From JAJXZP01 sp963787185 (lineage in GTDB: Bacteria > Spirochaetota > Spirochaetia > Treponematales > Rectinemataceae), in assembly GCA_963787185.1 (NCBI GenBank), contig CAWBCC010000021.1, forward strand, positions 62,001-126,000: DNA of 64,000 nucleotides. The letters are read 5' to 3'. The position numbers were made by a program, and so were the translations under genes. The notes under the pieces were generated by a model. That model saw nothing but the letters and a program-made list of their open reading frames with translations, did no database searches and was not told the origin of the DNA. Of the stretch, positions 29,585 through 38,547 are shown one piece after another; the stretch's first letter is position 1, and each line of letters begins with the position of its first letter.

Positions 29585-31681
29585 TCAGGTGGGCAGGATG
29601 ATGGCGCCGGACTTGTCGTCGTAGTGGGCCAGGGGGGAGGCGGTCACTTCGAGGAGGTTGCCGGAGTCGAAGGGGGCGCCATCGCGCTGGCGCTTCAGGA
29701 GTGTGTAGCCGAGGCTCGAGCAGGCGTACTGGCCGCTGGTGCCGTCGGGGAGGGCGAAGGGTTCGGAGACTACGCGCACGAGGATGCCTTTGCCGGCCCG
29801 GGCGCGGCGTTCGCGTTCGGTGGCGTGGACGGGGTCGGGGATGCCTACGGGGAGGCGGGCGATGGCTCCGCGGGCCGACCAGAGGTAGGAGAGGGTGGCT
29901 TTTTCCTTGGGGAGGCCGGCTTCTTCGGAGAGGTTCTGGAGCCAGGCGGGGGCCTTGGAGGTGTCGATGCCGAAGTGGCACCAGGGGAATTTGTCGCGTT
30001 TCTTGGGCATGGTCACGGGCGGGAGGACGAAGCGCGAGGGGGCCACGTTGGGGTCGCCTTTGACGGTGCGCGTTTCCTCGGGAGGGAGGAGGTGGCGGAA
30101 GATGCCGGGCATGGGGCAGGAGAGGGCGTGGGGGCAGGGGCCCAGGGGTGGGGCTCCTTCGGCGAGGAGGGCGGCCCTCAGGGAGGATATGAAGGCTCCG
30201 GAGCGGGGGTCGCCCGGTTCCATGATGAAGATGCTGCCGTTTTCGCGCATGTACTGGAGGAGGGTGTGGGCGGTCTCGAGGGCCCGCTCTCCCAGGTTCC
30301 GGCGGTCTTTCCAGAAGAACTCGTTGAAGACGTTGGCCGCGGTGAGGAGGTGGGCCTTTTCGGGGATGGTGCCTCCGAAGGATTCTTTGCGCGTCACGAT
30401 TCGCCAGGGGGGGATGCGTCCGTCGAGTCTGAGGCAGAGGGTTTCGAAGATGTTCTTGCCCGCCTCCATGATCCGTTCGACGCGGTCGAGGCAGTAGATG
30501 GTCAGGGGTATGTCGCGCAGTTCGGGGCGCGCGGCCCAGAGCGCTATGACGACGGTGAGGGGGCCCGAGCCTATGTCTACGACGACGGCGTTGTCGGGCA
30601 GGCAGAAGTCGGCGTTGGAGAGGATCGCGGAGAGGCGATACACGTTCCAGGGCAGGAAGTACCGGAGATAGGCGCTCAGGGCCGGAGGCGAGCCCAGGTA
30701 GTCGTTCGACCGGGATTCCCTGTCGGAGGTCAGCTCTTCCCAGAGCTGGCGGATGTCGCCCCTGAGACCGGCCCGGTGTTTGGGCTGGAGGGGGGAGCTC
30801 TCGTCGATGATGGCCTCGAGGGCGGCTATCGCCGCGAGGCTTTCGGCGGAGGGCGAGAGGGTTTCGAGGGGCCGCACCGTCGGGGCGGCCGGATGCCCGA
30901 CCGGCCTGCCCGAGGCGTTCGAGCCGCGGTGTTGGAAAGCCTCCTCGCCCATGCGGTTGAGGGCTCCCAGGTCCTCCTCGGTGAAGGCGGGGAGACCTTG
31001 CCGGTCGTTGCGGTCGCGCTCGCCGCCGCGGAGCCGGGCTCCGTCGCGGCCGCCTTCGCGCGGTCTTTCGCGTCCGAGCTCGGGGCGTCCGCGTTCGGCG
31101 CCGCCTCGGCGCTGGGTTCCCGTGCCGCGGAGGGCTCTGTCGCGGTTGGGGAAATCGCGGTGCTCGGCGCTTCCGTGCGAAGCGCGGCTCTCCGGGCGGG
31201 GCCTGGCCCCTGTCTTGCCCCGGCGCTGGTCGGCGCTCGGGGTCCGGAACGCGGGTTTGGGAGAGGAGGCGGTTTCGTCGGGCGTCCCGCCCCTTTCCGA
31301 GCCGGGCTTTTCTCCGGCGCCGCGTTCGCCCCCGGGGCCGCGCCGCTCGCGTCTCCGCTTGGAGCGGCTCTTTCGGGTTTCGGCGGACTCGTTCTGCTTT
31401 CCGGCCTCCGCCTGGGCTTCGGCGCCCGGAGGGGGCCCCGACTTTCCCTCGTCGAGACCGTCGAAGAGAGCGGCTTGGCGCGTCTCGCGATCGCCGCCTC
31501 GCCGGAACCGCCGTCGTCGTCCGCCCTGCGGCCGTTGAGGTTCGGCATCGCCTGTGGGGCTTGCCGGAGAGGGAGGGGCTTCGCCGGCCGGTTTCTTGGG
31601 TGCCGGGCGCGGCTCTTCCTGCCCGGGTTTTTCGTCCCGCGGTTCATCGGTCCCCTGGTGGGGCCTGGAGCGTTTTCTCAC
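29585..31681 (-). CDS. Rsm22-family methyltransferase with long Arg-rich N-terminal tail
   Basis: 698 aa in two parts. Residues 1 to about 280 are disordered and very rich in Arg, Gly, Pro and Glu (for example GGRRRRFRRGGDRE). Residues 285-698 match the Rsm22/METTL17 family of S-adenosylmethionine-dependent methyltransferase-like proteins that act on or assemble the small ribosomal subunit: VVVDIGSGPLTVVIALWA is motif I, VFNEFFW motif IV, and CPHALSCPM plus FPWCHFG supply the Cys residues that bind an Fe-S cluster in mitochondrial members. Start is a GTG at 31681 with a weak ribosome site; an internal start after the tail cannot be excluded. Stands alone beside the tRNA pair. Confidence 0.8.
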   Translation of the reverse strand: MRKRSRPHQGTDEPRDEKPGQEEPRPAPKKPAGEAPPSPASPTGDAEPQRPQGGRRRRFRRGGDRETRQAALFDGLDEGKSGPPPGAEAQAEAGKQNESAETRKSRSKRRRERRGPGGERGAGEKPGSERGGTPDETASSPKPAFRTPSADQRRGKTGARPRPESRASHGSAEHRDFPNRDRALRGTGTQRRGGAERGRPELGRERPREGGRDGARLRGGERDRNDRQGLPAFTEEDLGALNRMGEEAFQHRGSNASGRPVGHPAAPTVRPLETLSPSAESLAAIAALEAIIDESSPLQPKHRAGLRGDIRQLWEELTSDRESRSNDYLGSPPALSAYLRYFLPWNVYRLSAILSNADFCLPDNAVVVDIGSGPLTVVIALWAARPELRDIPLTIYCLDRVERIMEAGKNIFETLCLRLDGRIPPWRIVTRKESFGGTIPEKAHLLTAANVFNEFFWKDRRNLGERALETAHTLLQYMRENGSIFIMEPGDPRSGAFISSLRAALLAEGAPPLGPCPHALSCPMPGIFRHLLPPEETRTVKGDPNVAPSRFVLPPVTMPKKRDKFPWCHFGIDTSKAPAWLQNLSEEAGLPKEKATLSYLWSARGAIARLPVGIPDPVHATERERRARAGKGILVRVVSEPFALPDGTSGQYACSSLGYTLLKRQRDGAPFDSGNLLEVTASPLAHYDDKSGAIILPT

Positions 31682-31740
31682 TATCTCGTCACTATAGCAT
31701 CCGAAGGACGCGCTCTACAATACAGGGCGAATCGCTGTCG

Positions 31741-32236
31741 GATGCGAACTCGATGGTCAGTCGAGACTCAAGACGACTTTGCCAGACTCACCCGACAGCA
31801 TCGCGGGGCGAATCGCCGGGCGATTCGCCGCAACGAAGCGCCCGGGACGGTGCCCGTGCGCTTCGTCGGTGCGCCGTGGGTTTTGATGCGAACTCGATGG
31901 TCAGTCGAGACTCAAGACGACTTTGCCAGACTCACCCGACAGCATCGCGGGGCGAATCGCCGGGCGATTCGCCGCAACGAAGCGCCCGGGACGGTGCCCG
32001 TGCGCTTCGTCGGTGCGCCGTGGGTTTTGATGCGAACTCGATGGTCAGTCGAGACTCAAGACGACTTTGCCAGACTCACCCGACAGCATCGCGGGGCGAA
32101 TCGCCGGGCGATTCGCCGCAACGAAGCGCCCGGGACGGTGCCCGTGCGCTTCGTCGGTGCGCCGTGGGTTTTGATGCGAACTCGATGGTCAGTCGAGACT
32201 CAAGACGACTTTGCCAGACTCACCCGACAGCATCGC
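31741..32236. repeat. 144-bp tandem repeat array (3.4 copies) containing the tdh 3' end
   Basis: Copies begin at 31741, 31885, 32029 and 32173 (period exactly 144 bp). Each has a 64-bp part identical to the last codons and stop of the dehydrogenase gene to the right (the fourth copy is the gene itself) and an 80-bp part with two strong hairpins: GGCGAATCGCC/GGCGATTCGCC, and ACGAAGCGC/GCGCTTCGT with CGGG/CCCG inside. Copies appear identical, so amplification is recent or homogenised. Confidence 0.9.
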
Positions 32237-33214
32237 ATCAAAACCCTTCTGGAAGTCGTCGAATTTGAAGCGATGGGTGATGACGGAGGAGATGTCGAGG
32301 CCGGAGCGGATCATGGCTTCCATCTTGTACCAGGTCTCGAAGATTTCCCTTCCGTAGATGCCCTTGATGAACAGTCCCTTGAAGATCACGTCGTCCCAGT
32401 TTATGCCCACGCCGCTGGGCAGGAGTCCGAGGAGGGCCACGCGGCCGCCGTGGTACATGGTGTCCAGCATCTGCACGAAGGCCTGGGGGCTGCCGGACAT
32501 CTCGAGACCGACGTCGAAGCCGCCGACCATACCCAGCTCCTCCATCACATGCTTTAGATCTTCTTTGGCCACGTTCACCGTGCGGTCGGCGCCGAGCTTC
32601 TTGGCGAGGGCGAGGCGGTAGTCGTTGACGTCGGTGATGACGACGTTGCGCGCCCCGTTGTGCCGGCAGATGGCGGCGGCCATGCAGCCTATGGGGCCGG
32701 CTCCGGTGATGAGCACGTCCTCTCCCACCATGTCGAAGGAGAGGGCCGTGTGGGTGGCGTTCCCATAGGGATCGAAGATGGAGGCGATGTCGTCGCTTAT
32801 CGAAGGGTGTACCCGCCATACGTTGGACGAGGGAATCGAGACGTATTCGGCGAAGCAGCCCTCGCGATTGACGCCGACCCCTCTCGTGTTGGGGCAGAGG
32901 TGGCGCTTGCCCGCCTTGCAGGCGCGGCACTCCCCGCAGACGATGTGGCCCTCGGCCGACACGCGCTCCCCGATCTTCCAGCCGACGACTTCCTTGCCGA
33001 GCTCGACTATCTCGCCGACGAACTCGTGTCCGATGGTCATGGGCGTCTTGATTGTGCGCTGCGACCAGGCGTCCCACTTGTAGATGTGGACGTCGGTGCC
33101 GCAGATCGCGGTCTTCTTGACTTCGATGAGAATGTCCTTGGGGCCCACCGCGGGCATGGGAACGTCTTCCATCCACAGGCCCGTTTCCGGACTCTTCTTG
33201 ACGAGGGCTTTCAT
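32189..33214 (-). CDS. tdh: L-threonine 3-dehydrogenase-type zinc alcohol dehydrogenase
   Basis: 341-aa medium-chain dehydrogenase that most resembles threonine 3-dehydrogenase (threonine to 2-amino-3-oxobutyrate, NAD+). Visible: catalytic zinc ligands in AICGTDVHIYKWD and GHEFVGEI, structural zinc cysteines CGECRACKAGKRHLC, NAD site ITGAGPIGCMAA, and the C-terminal IYGREIFETWYKMEAMI segment characteristic of Tdh. Start at 33214 has GGAG seven bases before. The last about 18 codons lie in the 144-bp tandem array but the encoded C-terminus is normal. No Kbl ligase gene adjacent, so a related sorbitol/threonine-type activity remains possible. Confidence 0.88.
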   Translation of the reverse strand: MKALVKKSPETGLWMEDVPMPAVGPKDILIEVKKTAICGTDVHIYKWDAWSQRTIKTPMTIGHEFVGEIVELGKEVVGWKIGERVSAEGHIVCGECRACKAGKRHLCPNTRGVGVNREGCFAEYVSIPSSNVWRVHPSISDDIASIFDPYGNATHTALSFDMVGEDVLITGAGPIGCMAAAICRHNGARNVVITDVNDYRLALAKKLGADRTVNVAKEDLKHVMEELGMVGGFDVGLEMSGSPQAFVQMLDTMYHGGRVALLGLLPSGVGINWDDVIFKGLFIKGIYGREIFETWYKMEAMIRSGLDISSVITHRFKFDDFQKGFDAMLSGESGKVVLSLD

Positions 33215-33379
33215 CGGTTGCTCCTTTTCGGCCGAAGTATAGACCCGAAACCGGAGGCTGTGAAGGATTGTCGCCGTCCTCTGCTCGCCCTCGCCACGCC
33301 GGTCGAAAGCGCGGCGCGGCATGAAACCTCGCGAATACCGCGCCGGCATGGAATAGAAGAAAGACTTGCTGACTCGGAA

Positions 33380-33409
33380 GTGTGTATATTTACTATATTT
33401 GATACACAC
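33380..33409. promoter_or_regulatory. Inverted-repeat operator before vapBC
   Basis: GTGTGTAT (33380-33387) and ATACACAC (33402-33409), perfect 8-bp arms around an AT-rich core that contains likely -10 sequence TACTAT. Its place 11 bp before the VapB start fits autorepression by the VapBC complex. Confidence 0.6.
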
Positions 33410-33419
33410 GGAGGCCGAG

Positions 33420-33614
33420 ATGCGAACGAACATCGTAATCGATGACCAACTGATGCAGCAAGCTCTTGCTTTGTCGGGACTTAAGACAAAGAAGGAAACC
33501 GTTGAGGAAGCCCTTCGTCTTCTAATCTCGCTCAAGAATCAGTCGAATATTCGGAATTTTAGAGGAAAACTCCATTGGGAAGGGGACTTGGACACGATGA
33601 GAACTGACAAGTGA
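33420..33614 (+). CDS. vapB: VapB-type antitoxin
   Basis: 64-aa antitoxin of the VapB/DUF2191 type: MRTNIVIDDQLMQQALALSG, then KKETVEEALRLLI, a ribbon-helix-helix DNA-binding domain, and a C-terminal toxin-binding tail with FRGKLHWEGDLDTMR. ATG at 33420 with GGAGG seven bases upstream. It overlaps the toxin gene by four bases (GTGA), the usual coupling. Neutralises the PIN-domain RNase and represses its own promoter. Confidence 0.88.
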   Translation: MRTNIVIDDQLMQQALALSGLKTKKETVEEALRLLISLKNQSNIRNFRGKLHWEGDLDTMRTDK

Positions 33615-34003
33615 TCATTGCAGACACCTCGGCTTGGATCGACTATTTTCGCGGACTTTCGGCTCCTCATACCGATCTCCTGGATTTTGAACTTTCGAGA
33701 AACAGGATCGCCACCGGAGATTTGATCATTGCGGAGTTTCTCCAGGGATTTCGAAACGAAGGCGACTATCAAGAAGCAAAGCTCTTGATGGAGTCTCTTG
33801 AATATTACGACTTGGTTGGGAAGAACATTGCCGTTGCGGCATCTCGGAATTTCCTAACGCTTCGACGCGAGGGAATCACAGTAAGAAAAACAATTGATGT
33901 TTTAATCGCGACGTTCTGCACGGAGAATGATTTGGAGTTGATTCATAACGATCGTGATTTTGATCAAATTGAAGAGAAACTGGGACTGAGAGTGCGGAAG
34001 TGA
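33611..34003 (+). CDS. vapC: VapC-type PIN-domain toxin
   Basis: 130-aa PIN-domain ribonuclease. Acidic active-site residues visible: Asp in IIADTSAWIDYF, Glu in LIIAEFLQGF, Asp in KTIDVLIATFC and Asp in HNDRDFDQIE. Starts with GTG at 33611 overlapping the antitoxin stop. Family members cleave tRNA or rRNA. Full length and intact. AT-richer than the neighbours, typical of mobile toxin-antitoxin pairs. Confidence 0.92.
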   Translation: MIIADTSAWIDYFRGLSAPHTDLLDFELSRNRIATGDLIIAEFLQGFRNEGDYQEAKLLMESLEYYDLVGKNIAVAASRNFLTLRREGITVRKTIDVLIATFCTENDLELIHNDRDFDQIEEKLGLRVRK

Positions 34004-34111
34004 TTTTCGTCTAACAACTCGACCCGGCGGACAAGCTCCACTTGTCGACGCTAACTGGTCCGCCTTGAACATGCATTCCGGATAGAGCACGGACAGCAGA
34101 GCATCGAGGTC

Positions 34112-35113
34112 CTAAGTGGATTCGCGCTCGACCAGCTGCACCGGCAGAATATCGTGGGTGGGACGCATGCGCTTCTTCTCCACCACCTCGATGAGGAGCT
34201 CGGCCGAGCGATAGCCCTGGCGGTAGGGATTGGGGTCGACGCTCGTGAGGCTGGGGCTGTGGATGCGCGCCACGATGGTGTTGCCTCCCGAAACCAGGGC
34301 CGTATCCGTGGGGATGCGGCGGCGCGCTTCCCTGAGAGCCTGAGCGGCTCCCACGGCGGGCAGGTCGTTGTAGACCGCCAGAGCGTCCATGGCGGGCTCC
34401 CGCTCAAGGAGCCGGCGGCAGGCCTCGTGACCCTCCTCGAGCGAGGGTCCGGCGTACTCGACGAGATCCGAGGCCGGCAGCTCGCGCTCGGCGAAGGCGC
34501 GGGCGAAGCCGTTCATGCGGTGCACGCTCTGGATCATTGCCTCGGGCGAATTGATGAAGCCGATGCGCTTCCGTCCCCGGTCCAGGAGATGGGTCACGGC
34601 GATGTAGGCCGAGGCCGCCAGGTCGAAGTCCACGTAGAAGACGTCCTCGTCTATCTCCCGAGGCAGGCCCACGAGGACGAAGGGTAGGTCCATGCTCCGC
34701 ACCTCGTCGAGGTAGTGGGTCGAGAGCCGGGGATCCATGATGAGGAGGCCGTCGAGAGCCTGGTGGGTGTCGAGGTGGAGCATGTCGTCGATCTTCGAAT
34801 CGGCGTAGGAGGGGAAGAGCTGGAGGTTGTAGCCGCTGTGGTGGAGGAGATCGAGAATGCCGCTGAGCACGGAATTGAAGTAGATGTCCTCGACGAGGTG
34901 GGCGCTGTCGGGGGCGTAGAGACCTATGGTCCAGGTCTTGCGGGAAACGAGGTTGCGCGCCAGGGCGCTGGGCTTGTAGCCCAATTCCTTGGCCGTCGTG
35001 AGGATCTTCTCCTTGAGCTCTCTGCTCACTCGGTTCTTGCCGGTGAGGGCATAGGAGACCGTGGCCTTGGATATGCCGAGCCTCTCGGCGATGGTTTCGA
35101 CGGTGACCTTCAT
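34112..35113 (-). CDS. LacI-family repressor of the sugar operon
   Basis: 333-aa LacI/GalR regulator. N-terminal DNA-binding domain (VETIAERLGISKATVSYALT, then NRVSRELKEKI) and a periplasmic-binding-protein-like sensor domain with GYNLQLFPSYAD, FVLVGLP and SVDPNPYRQGYRSAELL. Its ATG overlaps the stop of the URO-D-like gene (35110-35113), so both are one operon. It is divergent from the ABC importer and GH31 genes, and an 18-bp palindrome before them (36346-36363) is the likely operator. Ligand presumably a sugar released by the GH31 enzyme. Confidence 0.9.
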   Translation of the reverse strand: MKVTVETIAERLGISKATVSYALTGKNRVSRELKEKILTTAKELGYKPSALARNLVSRKTWTIGLYAPDSAHLVEDIYFNSVLSGILDLLHHSGYNLQLFPSYADSKIDDMLHLDTHQALDGLLIMDPRLSTHYLDEVRSMDLPFVLVGLPREIDEDVFYVDFDLAASAYIAVTHLLDRGRKRIGFINSPEAMIQSVHRMNGFARAFAERELPASDLVEYAGPSLEEGHEACRRLLEREPAMDALAVYNDLPAVGAAQALREARRRIPTDTALVSGGNTIVARIHSPSLTSVDPNPYRQGYRSAELLIEVVEKKRMRPTHDILPVQLVEREST

Positions 35114-36201
35114 GTCGTCCCCCCCGAGCCGCGGAATCTTTCGACGACCCGGGCGACGTGCTCCGCGTCTTCCATGGAATCGTACTCTATCTCGAGATAC
35201 ATGCCTTCGGGACCCACCGCGTCGAGGAGCCGCTCGATATCCTCGGCCTCCGGCTTGATCCAGACCGCCTGTACGCACTTGCCGGCGGCCTTGATCCGGC
35301 GGTACAGGTCATAATAGGAAGGATCGGCTCCCGGCGGAATCTGGGGACCGGGAGTGAACTCGAGGGCCGAAAGCCCCTCGATCTCGAGGAGGGCGTCCAC
35401 GCTGCGCAGGGCCTGGGGTCCGTCGATGTGGTAGAAGACGCGGTCGAAGCGCCGGCAGTACTCGCGCAGGTAGGGAATGCAGAATTCCTCGAACATGGCC
35501 GGCGAGATCATGGCCGCGGCGTCGCACTGGGCGAAGCCGATGCGCCCCGGACCCCAGAGCATGAAGAAGGCGTGGAACATCGAGCCGTCCGGGGCGCGGA
35601 CGTGGGGGTAGAGGGCGTCGATCGCCCGGTATGAGGCCCCCTGGATCTCGCGGAGCTTGGCGTGGATCCACTCGGGCTCGAGGGCGAGGTAGGTCAGGAG
35701 CTCGGTGGCTCCGCAGAGTTCGGCGAGCACGTCGAGACCCGGGGCCAGGGCGGGCGAGCCGACGAAATAGCTCTCTCCGGCCAGATCCCGGCTGGCGTCC
35801 GCGACGGCGATCAGATTTTTCCAGAAGGGATGAGCCTCGTCGAAGACGAGCTTGGCGTCGTTTTCGGGCGAGAGGCCTGTGGGGGCGTACCAGACGGTAT
35901 CCTCTCCGAAATTGACGCCGGCCCCGAAGAGTGGGGCGAGCGATACTGTCCCGTAGTCGGCGAAGACGAAGGGGACGATGTCCAGGGGAAAGGCCATTCC
36001 CTCGAGGGCGCGGCGCTCCGAGAGGGCGAAGGCTGGGGGGTCCCACCAGTCCGCCGTCGAAGAGTGAGCCGAATCGACCCGCCGCTCTCCGGCGCGGGGC
36101 AGGCCGTTGCCCCAGTGTGAGACGATGAGGCCCTTTCCCCGCCACCAGGCATCGAAGCGCTCTGCGGTCGTCTCCCAGGCTTCTTTCCACGTACAGGCCA
36201 T
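35110..36201 (-). CDS. URO-D-like family protein in sugar locus
   Basis: 363-aa protein of the uroporphyrinogen-decarboxylase superfamily but distant from HemE. Visible: WKEAWETTAERFDAWW start, VGSPALAPGLDVLAELCG, AQCDAAAMISPAMFEEFCIP, a HIDGPQALRSVD motif where metal-binding His sits in related methyltransferases, and WIKPEAEDIERLLDAV. Such genes often occur in sugar or glycoside loci with ABC importers; the reaction is unknown, a methyl or C1 transfer is possible. Co-operonic with the LacI gene and divergent from the importer. Confidence 0.75.
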   Translation of the reverse strand: MACTWKEAWETTAERFDAWWRGKGLIVSHWGNGLPRAGERRVDSAHSSTADWWDPPAFALSERRALEGMAFPLDIVPFVFADYGTVSLAPLFGAGVNFGEDTVWYAPTGLSPENDAKLVFDEAHPFWKNLIAVADASRDLAGESYFVGSPALAPGLDVLAELCGATELLTYLALEPEWIHAKLREIQGASYRAIDALYPHVRAPDGSMFHAFFMLWGPGRIGFAQCDAAAMISPAMFEEFCIPYLREYCRRFDRVFYHIDGPQALRSVDALLEIEGLSALEFTPGPQIPPGADPSYYDLYRRIKAAGKCVQAVWIKPEAEDIERLLDAVGPEGMYLEIEYDSMEDAEHVARVVERFRGSGGTT

Positions 36202-36308
36202 GAGCCCACCTCGCTTATCGTTCGTTCCGGCTACATAATATGCTTAACCTATTCCAGGGATCAAGCGCGATCTGCGCCGAATATACCCGAAAATCCTCTT
36301 TTTTCGGC

Positions 36309-36337
36309 TTTACAGGTAATAATTCCTCGCCTATACT
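36309..36337 (+). promoter_or_regulatory. Sigma-70-type promoter of the sugar importer operon
   Basis: TTTACA (36309-36314), 17-bp spacer, TATACT (36332-36337). Transcription would start near 36344, just at the LacI-type palindrome. Confidence 0.65.
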
Positions 36338-36345
36338 GCCTTTTG

Positions 36346-36363
36346 AGCTTAACTGTTTAAGCT
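36346..36363. promoter_or_regulatory. Probable LacI-family operator
   Basis: AGCTTAA-ctgt-TTAAGCT, perfect 7-bp arms, placed at about +2 to +20 of the predicted transcript. A similar half site, GCTTAACC, lies at 36242, near the start of the divergent operon. Confidence 0.65.
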
Positions 36364-36398
36364 AATTGTCGTAAGGAAGTATCGAAAAGGAGGCTCGC

Positions 36399-37661
36399 AT
36401 GAAACGAATACTCGCTCTGGCCGTCTTCGGTGCGGCCCTGGCGGGCGCCTGGGCCCAAGCCGCGAAAGTCGAGCTCACGGTGTGGGATTTCAAGTACGAC
36501 GAGGCGGCCGTCAATCCTGTCTTCAAGGCCATCGATGCCGCCTTCGAAAAGGCCAACCCCGGCGTCGTGGTGGACCATCTGGCCCAGCCCCACGACAACT
36601 ACTACGAAATAATACGTCCGGCCCTGGCCTCGGGGACGGGCCCCGACGTCCTCCTCCTCCACGCCGACCAGCGCGCCGTGGCCCTCAAGGACGCCCTCCT
36701 CCCCCTCAACGACTATGTGGCTTCCTGGCGCAGCGAGATACCCGAGGCAAGCTGGGCGGCCACCAGCTCCGGCGGCGTGGTTTACGGCGTGCCCTACACC
36801 AACCAGGGCATCGGCTTCTACTACAACAAGGCGCTCTTCGCCAAGGCCGGGCTCGATCCGGACAAGGCGCCGAGCGAATGGAAGGACTTCCTGGCGGCCT
36901 GCGAGGTCCTGAAGAAGGCCGGCATCACTCCCATAGGCGCGGGCGACGCCTCTCCCTGCTTCACCCTGGATTTCCTCCTGCGCGCCCTCGTGGCCAACTT
37001 CTACGGTCCGGCCGTCTCGGGCTTCGCGAAGGACGGGAAGGCCTCCTACACCGACCCCCAGTACCGCGAGGCCGTGGCCATGGTGGATGTACTCCTCAAG
37101 AAGGGCTACATCGACCCGGAGGGCGGCTCGGTGAATTACTTCATGGACGCCGTCGAGGCCTTCAAGGCCGGCAAGAGCGCCATCTTCGTAGGCCTCACTT
37201 CGGACGTCGCCCACTGGAAGGATTTCGAGGGGGCGCTCGGGGTGGGCAAGGTCGGCTACTTCCCCAACATCAACTCGCCCGAGATGAAGTACCGCGACCG
37301 CCAGATGGTCCAGGGAGCGGGGATCCAGTGGGCGGTCAACAAGAGCAGCGCCCACAGGGACCTCGCGGTCAAGTACATCGAGGCCTACACGCGGGGCGAG
37401 GGCGCCAGACTCTTCATGGAGAAGACGGGAGCCATAGTCCCGAACAGCAAGATCGACGCGAGCAAGTTCTCGTCCCGTCTCCTGCCCCGGATCCTCTCGC
37501 TCATGAACAGGAACGGGGTGATGGACTACTCGATCTACGTGCCGGTGACCGTGTACAACGGCTGGGTCAAGGCGACCGAGCTCTACGTCGTGGCGAAGAG
37601 TATCGGTCCGGACGAGTTCATAGCCCAGGCCCAGGCGGGCTACGATCAGATCCGAAAGTAG
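36399..37661 (+). CDS. ABC sugar transporter, substrate-binding protein
   Basis: 420-aa family-1 extracellular solute-binding protein. Signal peptide MKRILALAVFGAALAGAWAQ with a likely cut after AQA. Mature part starts with VELTVWDFKYDE, the usual first strand. Later segments GVPYTNQGIGFYYNKALF and AGIQWAVNKSSAHRDLA fit carbohydrate binders. Delivers an oligosaccharide or glycoside to the two permeases encoded directly downstream. No ATPase gene in the operon, so a shared MsmK/UgpC-type ATPase must be used. GAAAAGGAGG before the ATG. Confidence 0.9.
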   Translation: MKRILALAVFGAALAGAWAQAAKVELTVWDFKYDEAAVNPVFKAIDAAFEKANPGVVVDHLAQPHDNYYEIIRPALASGTGPDVLLLHADQRAVALKDALLPLNDYVASWRSEIPEASWAATSSGGVVYGVPYTNQGIGFYYNKALFAKAGLDPDKAPSEWKDFLAACEVLKKAGITPIGAGDASPCFTLDFLLRALVANFYGPAVSGFAKDGKASYTDPQYREAVAMVDVLLKKGYIDPEGGSVNYFMDAVEAFKAGKSAIFVGLTSDVAHWKDFEGALGVGKVGYFPNINSPEMKYRDRQMVQGAGIQWAVNKSSAHRDLAVKYIEAYTRGEGARLFMEKTGAIVPNSKIDASKFSSRLLPRILSLMNRNGVMDYSIYVPVTVYNGWVKATELYVVAKSIGPDEFIAQAQAGYDQIRK

Positions 37662-37668
37662 GCGGCCG

Positions 37669-38547
37669 ATGAGCCCGAGCTTCCGCCGGCGCGAGTCGGC
37701 GGAGGCGGCGCTGCTCCTGGCGCCGCTTCTGCTTCTCCTCCTCGCCTTCACCCTCGTGCCGGCGCTGAGCAATTTCATCTTTTCCTTCACCGCCTACGAC
37801 GGTCTCAGCGCACCGCTCTTCGTGGGGCTCAGGAACTTCGCCCACCTGTTGAAGGACGAGTCCTTCCTGGCCGCCCTCCGCAACGTGGGCACCCTCTGCC
37901 TCTACATACCCCTCGGACTCTTCGTCCCTCTCTTTCTGGCCGCGATCCTGCGCGAAGGCGTGGGGGGCTGGAAGGTCTATCGCGCCATCTTCTACCTGCC
38001 GCAGATGCTCGGCATCACGATCCTCGGGGTGCTTTTCCAGATACTTCTGCGCGACAATGGCCCCGTGAACGCCCTGCTCAAGGACATGGGGCTGGGCTTT
38101 CTCGCGCAGCGCTGGATCATGTCCACTGGCCAGGCCATCCACACGGCGGCGTTCCTGCTCGTGGTCTGGCTCAAGATAGGCTTCGGCCTGATTTTCTTTC
38201 TGTCGTCGATGAACGGGATCGGCGAAAGCCTCTACGAGGCGGCCCGCATCGACGGGGCCGGCTGGTGGCGGATATTTTTCTGCATCACGATCCCGAGCAT
38301 ACGGAGCGCCATCGAATTCTGGATCGTCTTCCTGTTCATCGAAATCTTCGCCCGGACCTTCGGCTTCATCTATACCCTGACCTACGGCGGGCCGGGCTAT
38401 TCGACCTACACCATGGAGTTCGGCATCTATTTCAACGGCTTCAAGAACTATCAGCTCGGCTACGCCTCCGCCTGGGCCGTGGTGCTCTTCTTCCTCTGCG
38501 CCCTCATCGCTCTCCTGCAAGTCGTCGTCAAAAGGAGGGAGTCGTGA
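37669..38547 (+). CDS. ABC sugar transporter permease (MalF-like)
   Basis: 292-aa inner-membrane permease with six predicted helices (LLLAPLLLLLLAFTLVPALS first). The EAA loop, which contacts the ATPase, reads YEAARIDGAGWWRIFFCIT. Starts seven bases after the binding-protein gene and overlaps the second permease by four bases (GTGA). Partner in a heterodimeric channel. Confidence 0.92.
   Translation: MSPSFRRRESAEAALLLAPLLLLLLAFTLVPALSNFIFSFTAYDGLSAPLFVGLRNFAHLLKDESFLAALRNVGTLCLYIPLGLFVPLFLAAILREGVGGWKVYRAIFYLPQMLGITILGVLFQILLRDNGPVNALLKDMGLGFLAQRWIMSTGQAIHTAAFLLVVWLKIGFGLIFFLSSMNGIGESLYEAARIDGAGWWRIFFCITIPSIRSAIEFWIVFLFIEIFARTFGFIYTLTYGGPGYSTYTMEFGIYFNGFKNYQLGYASAWAVVLFFLCALIALLQVVVKRRES

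Noticed and set aside
29477..32557. Plus-strand open frame of about 1026 codons
   Set aside because: It is antisense to the Rsm22-type gene and continues through the 144-bp array. Its length results from high GC and the period being a multiple of three; composition is low-complexity without any domain.
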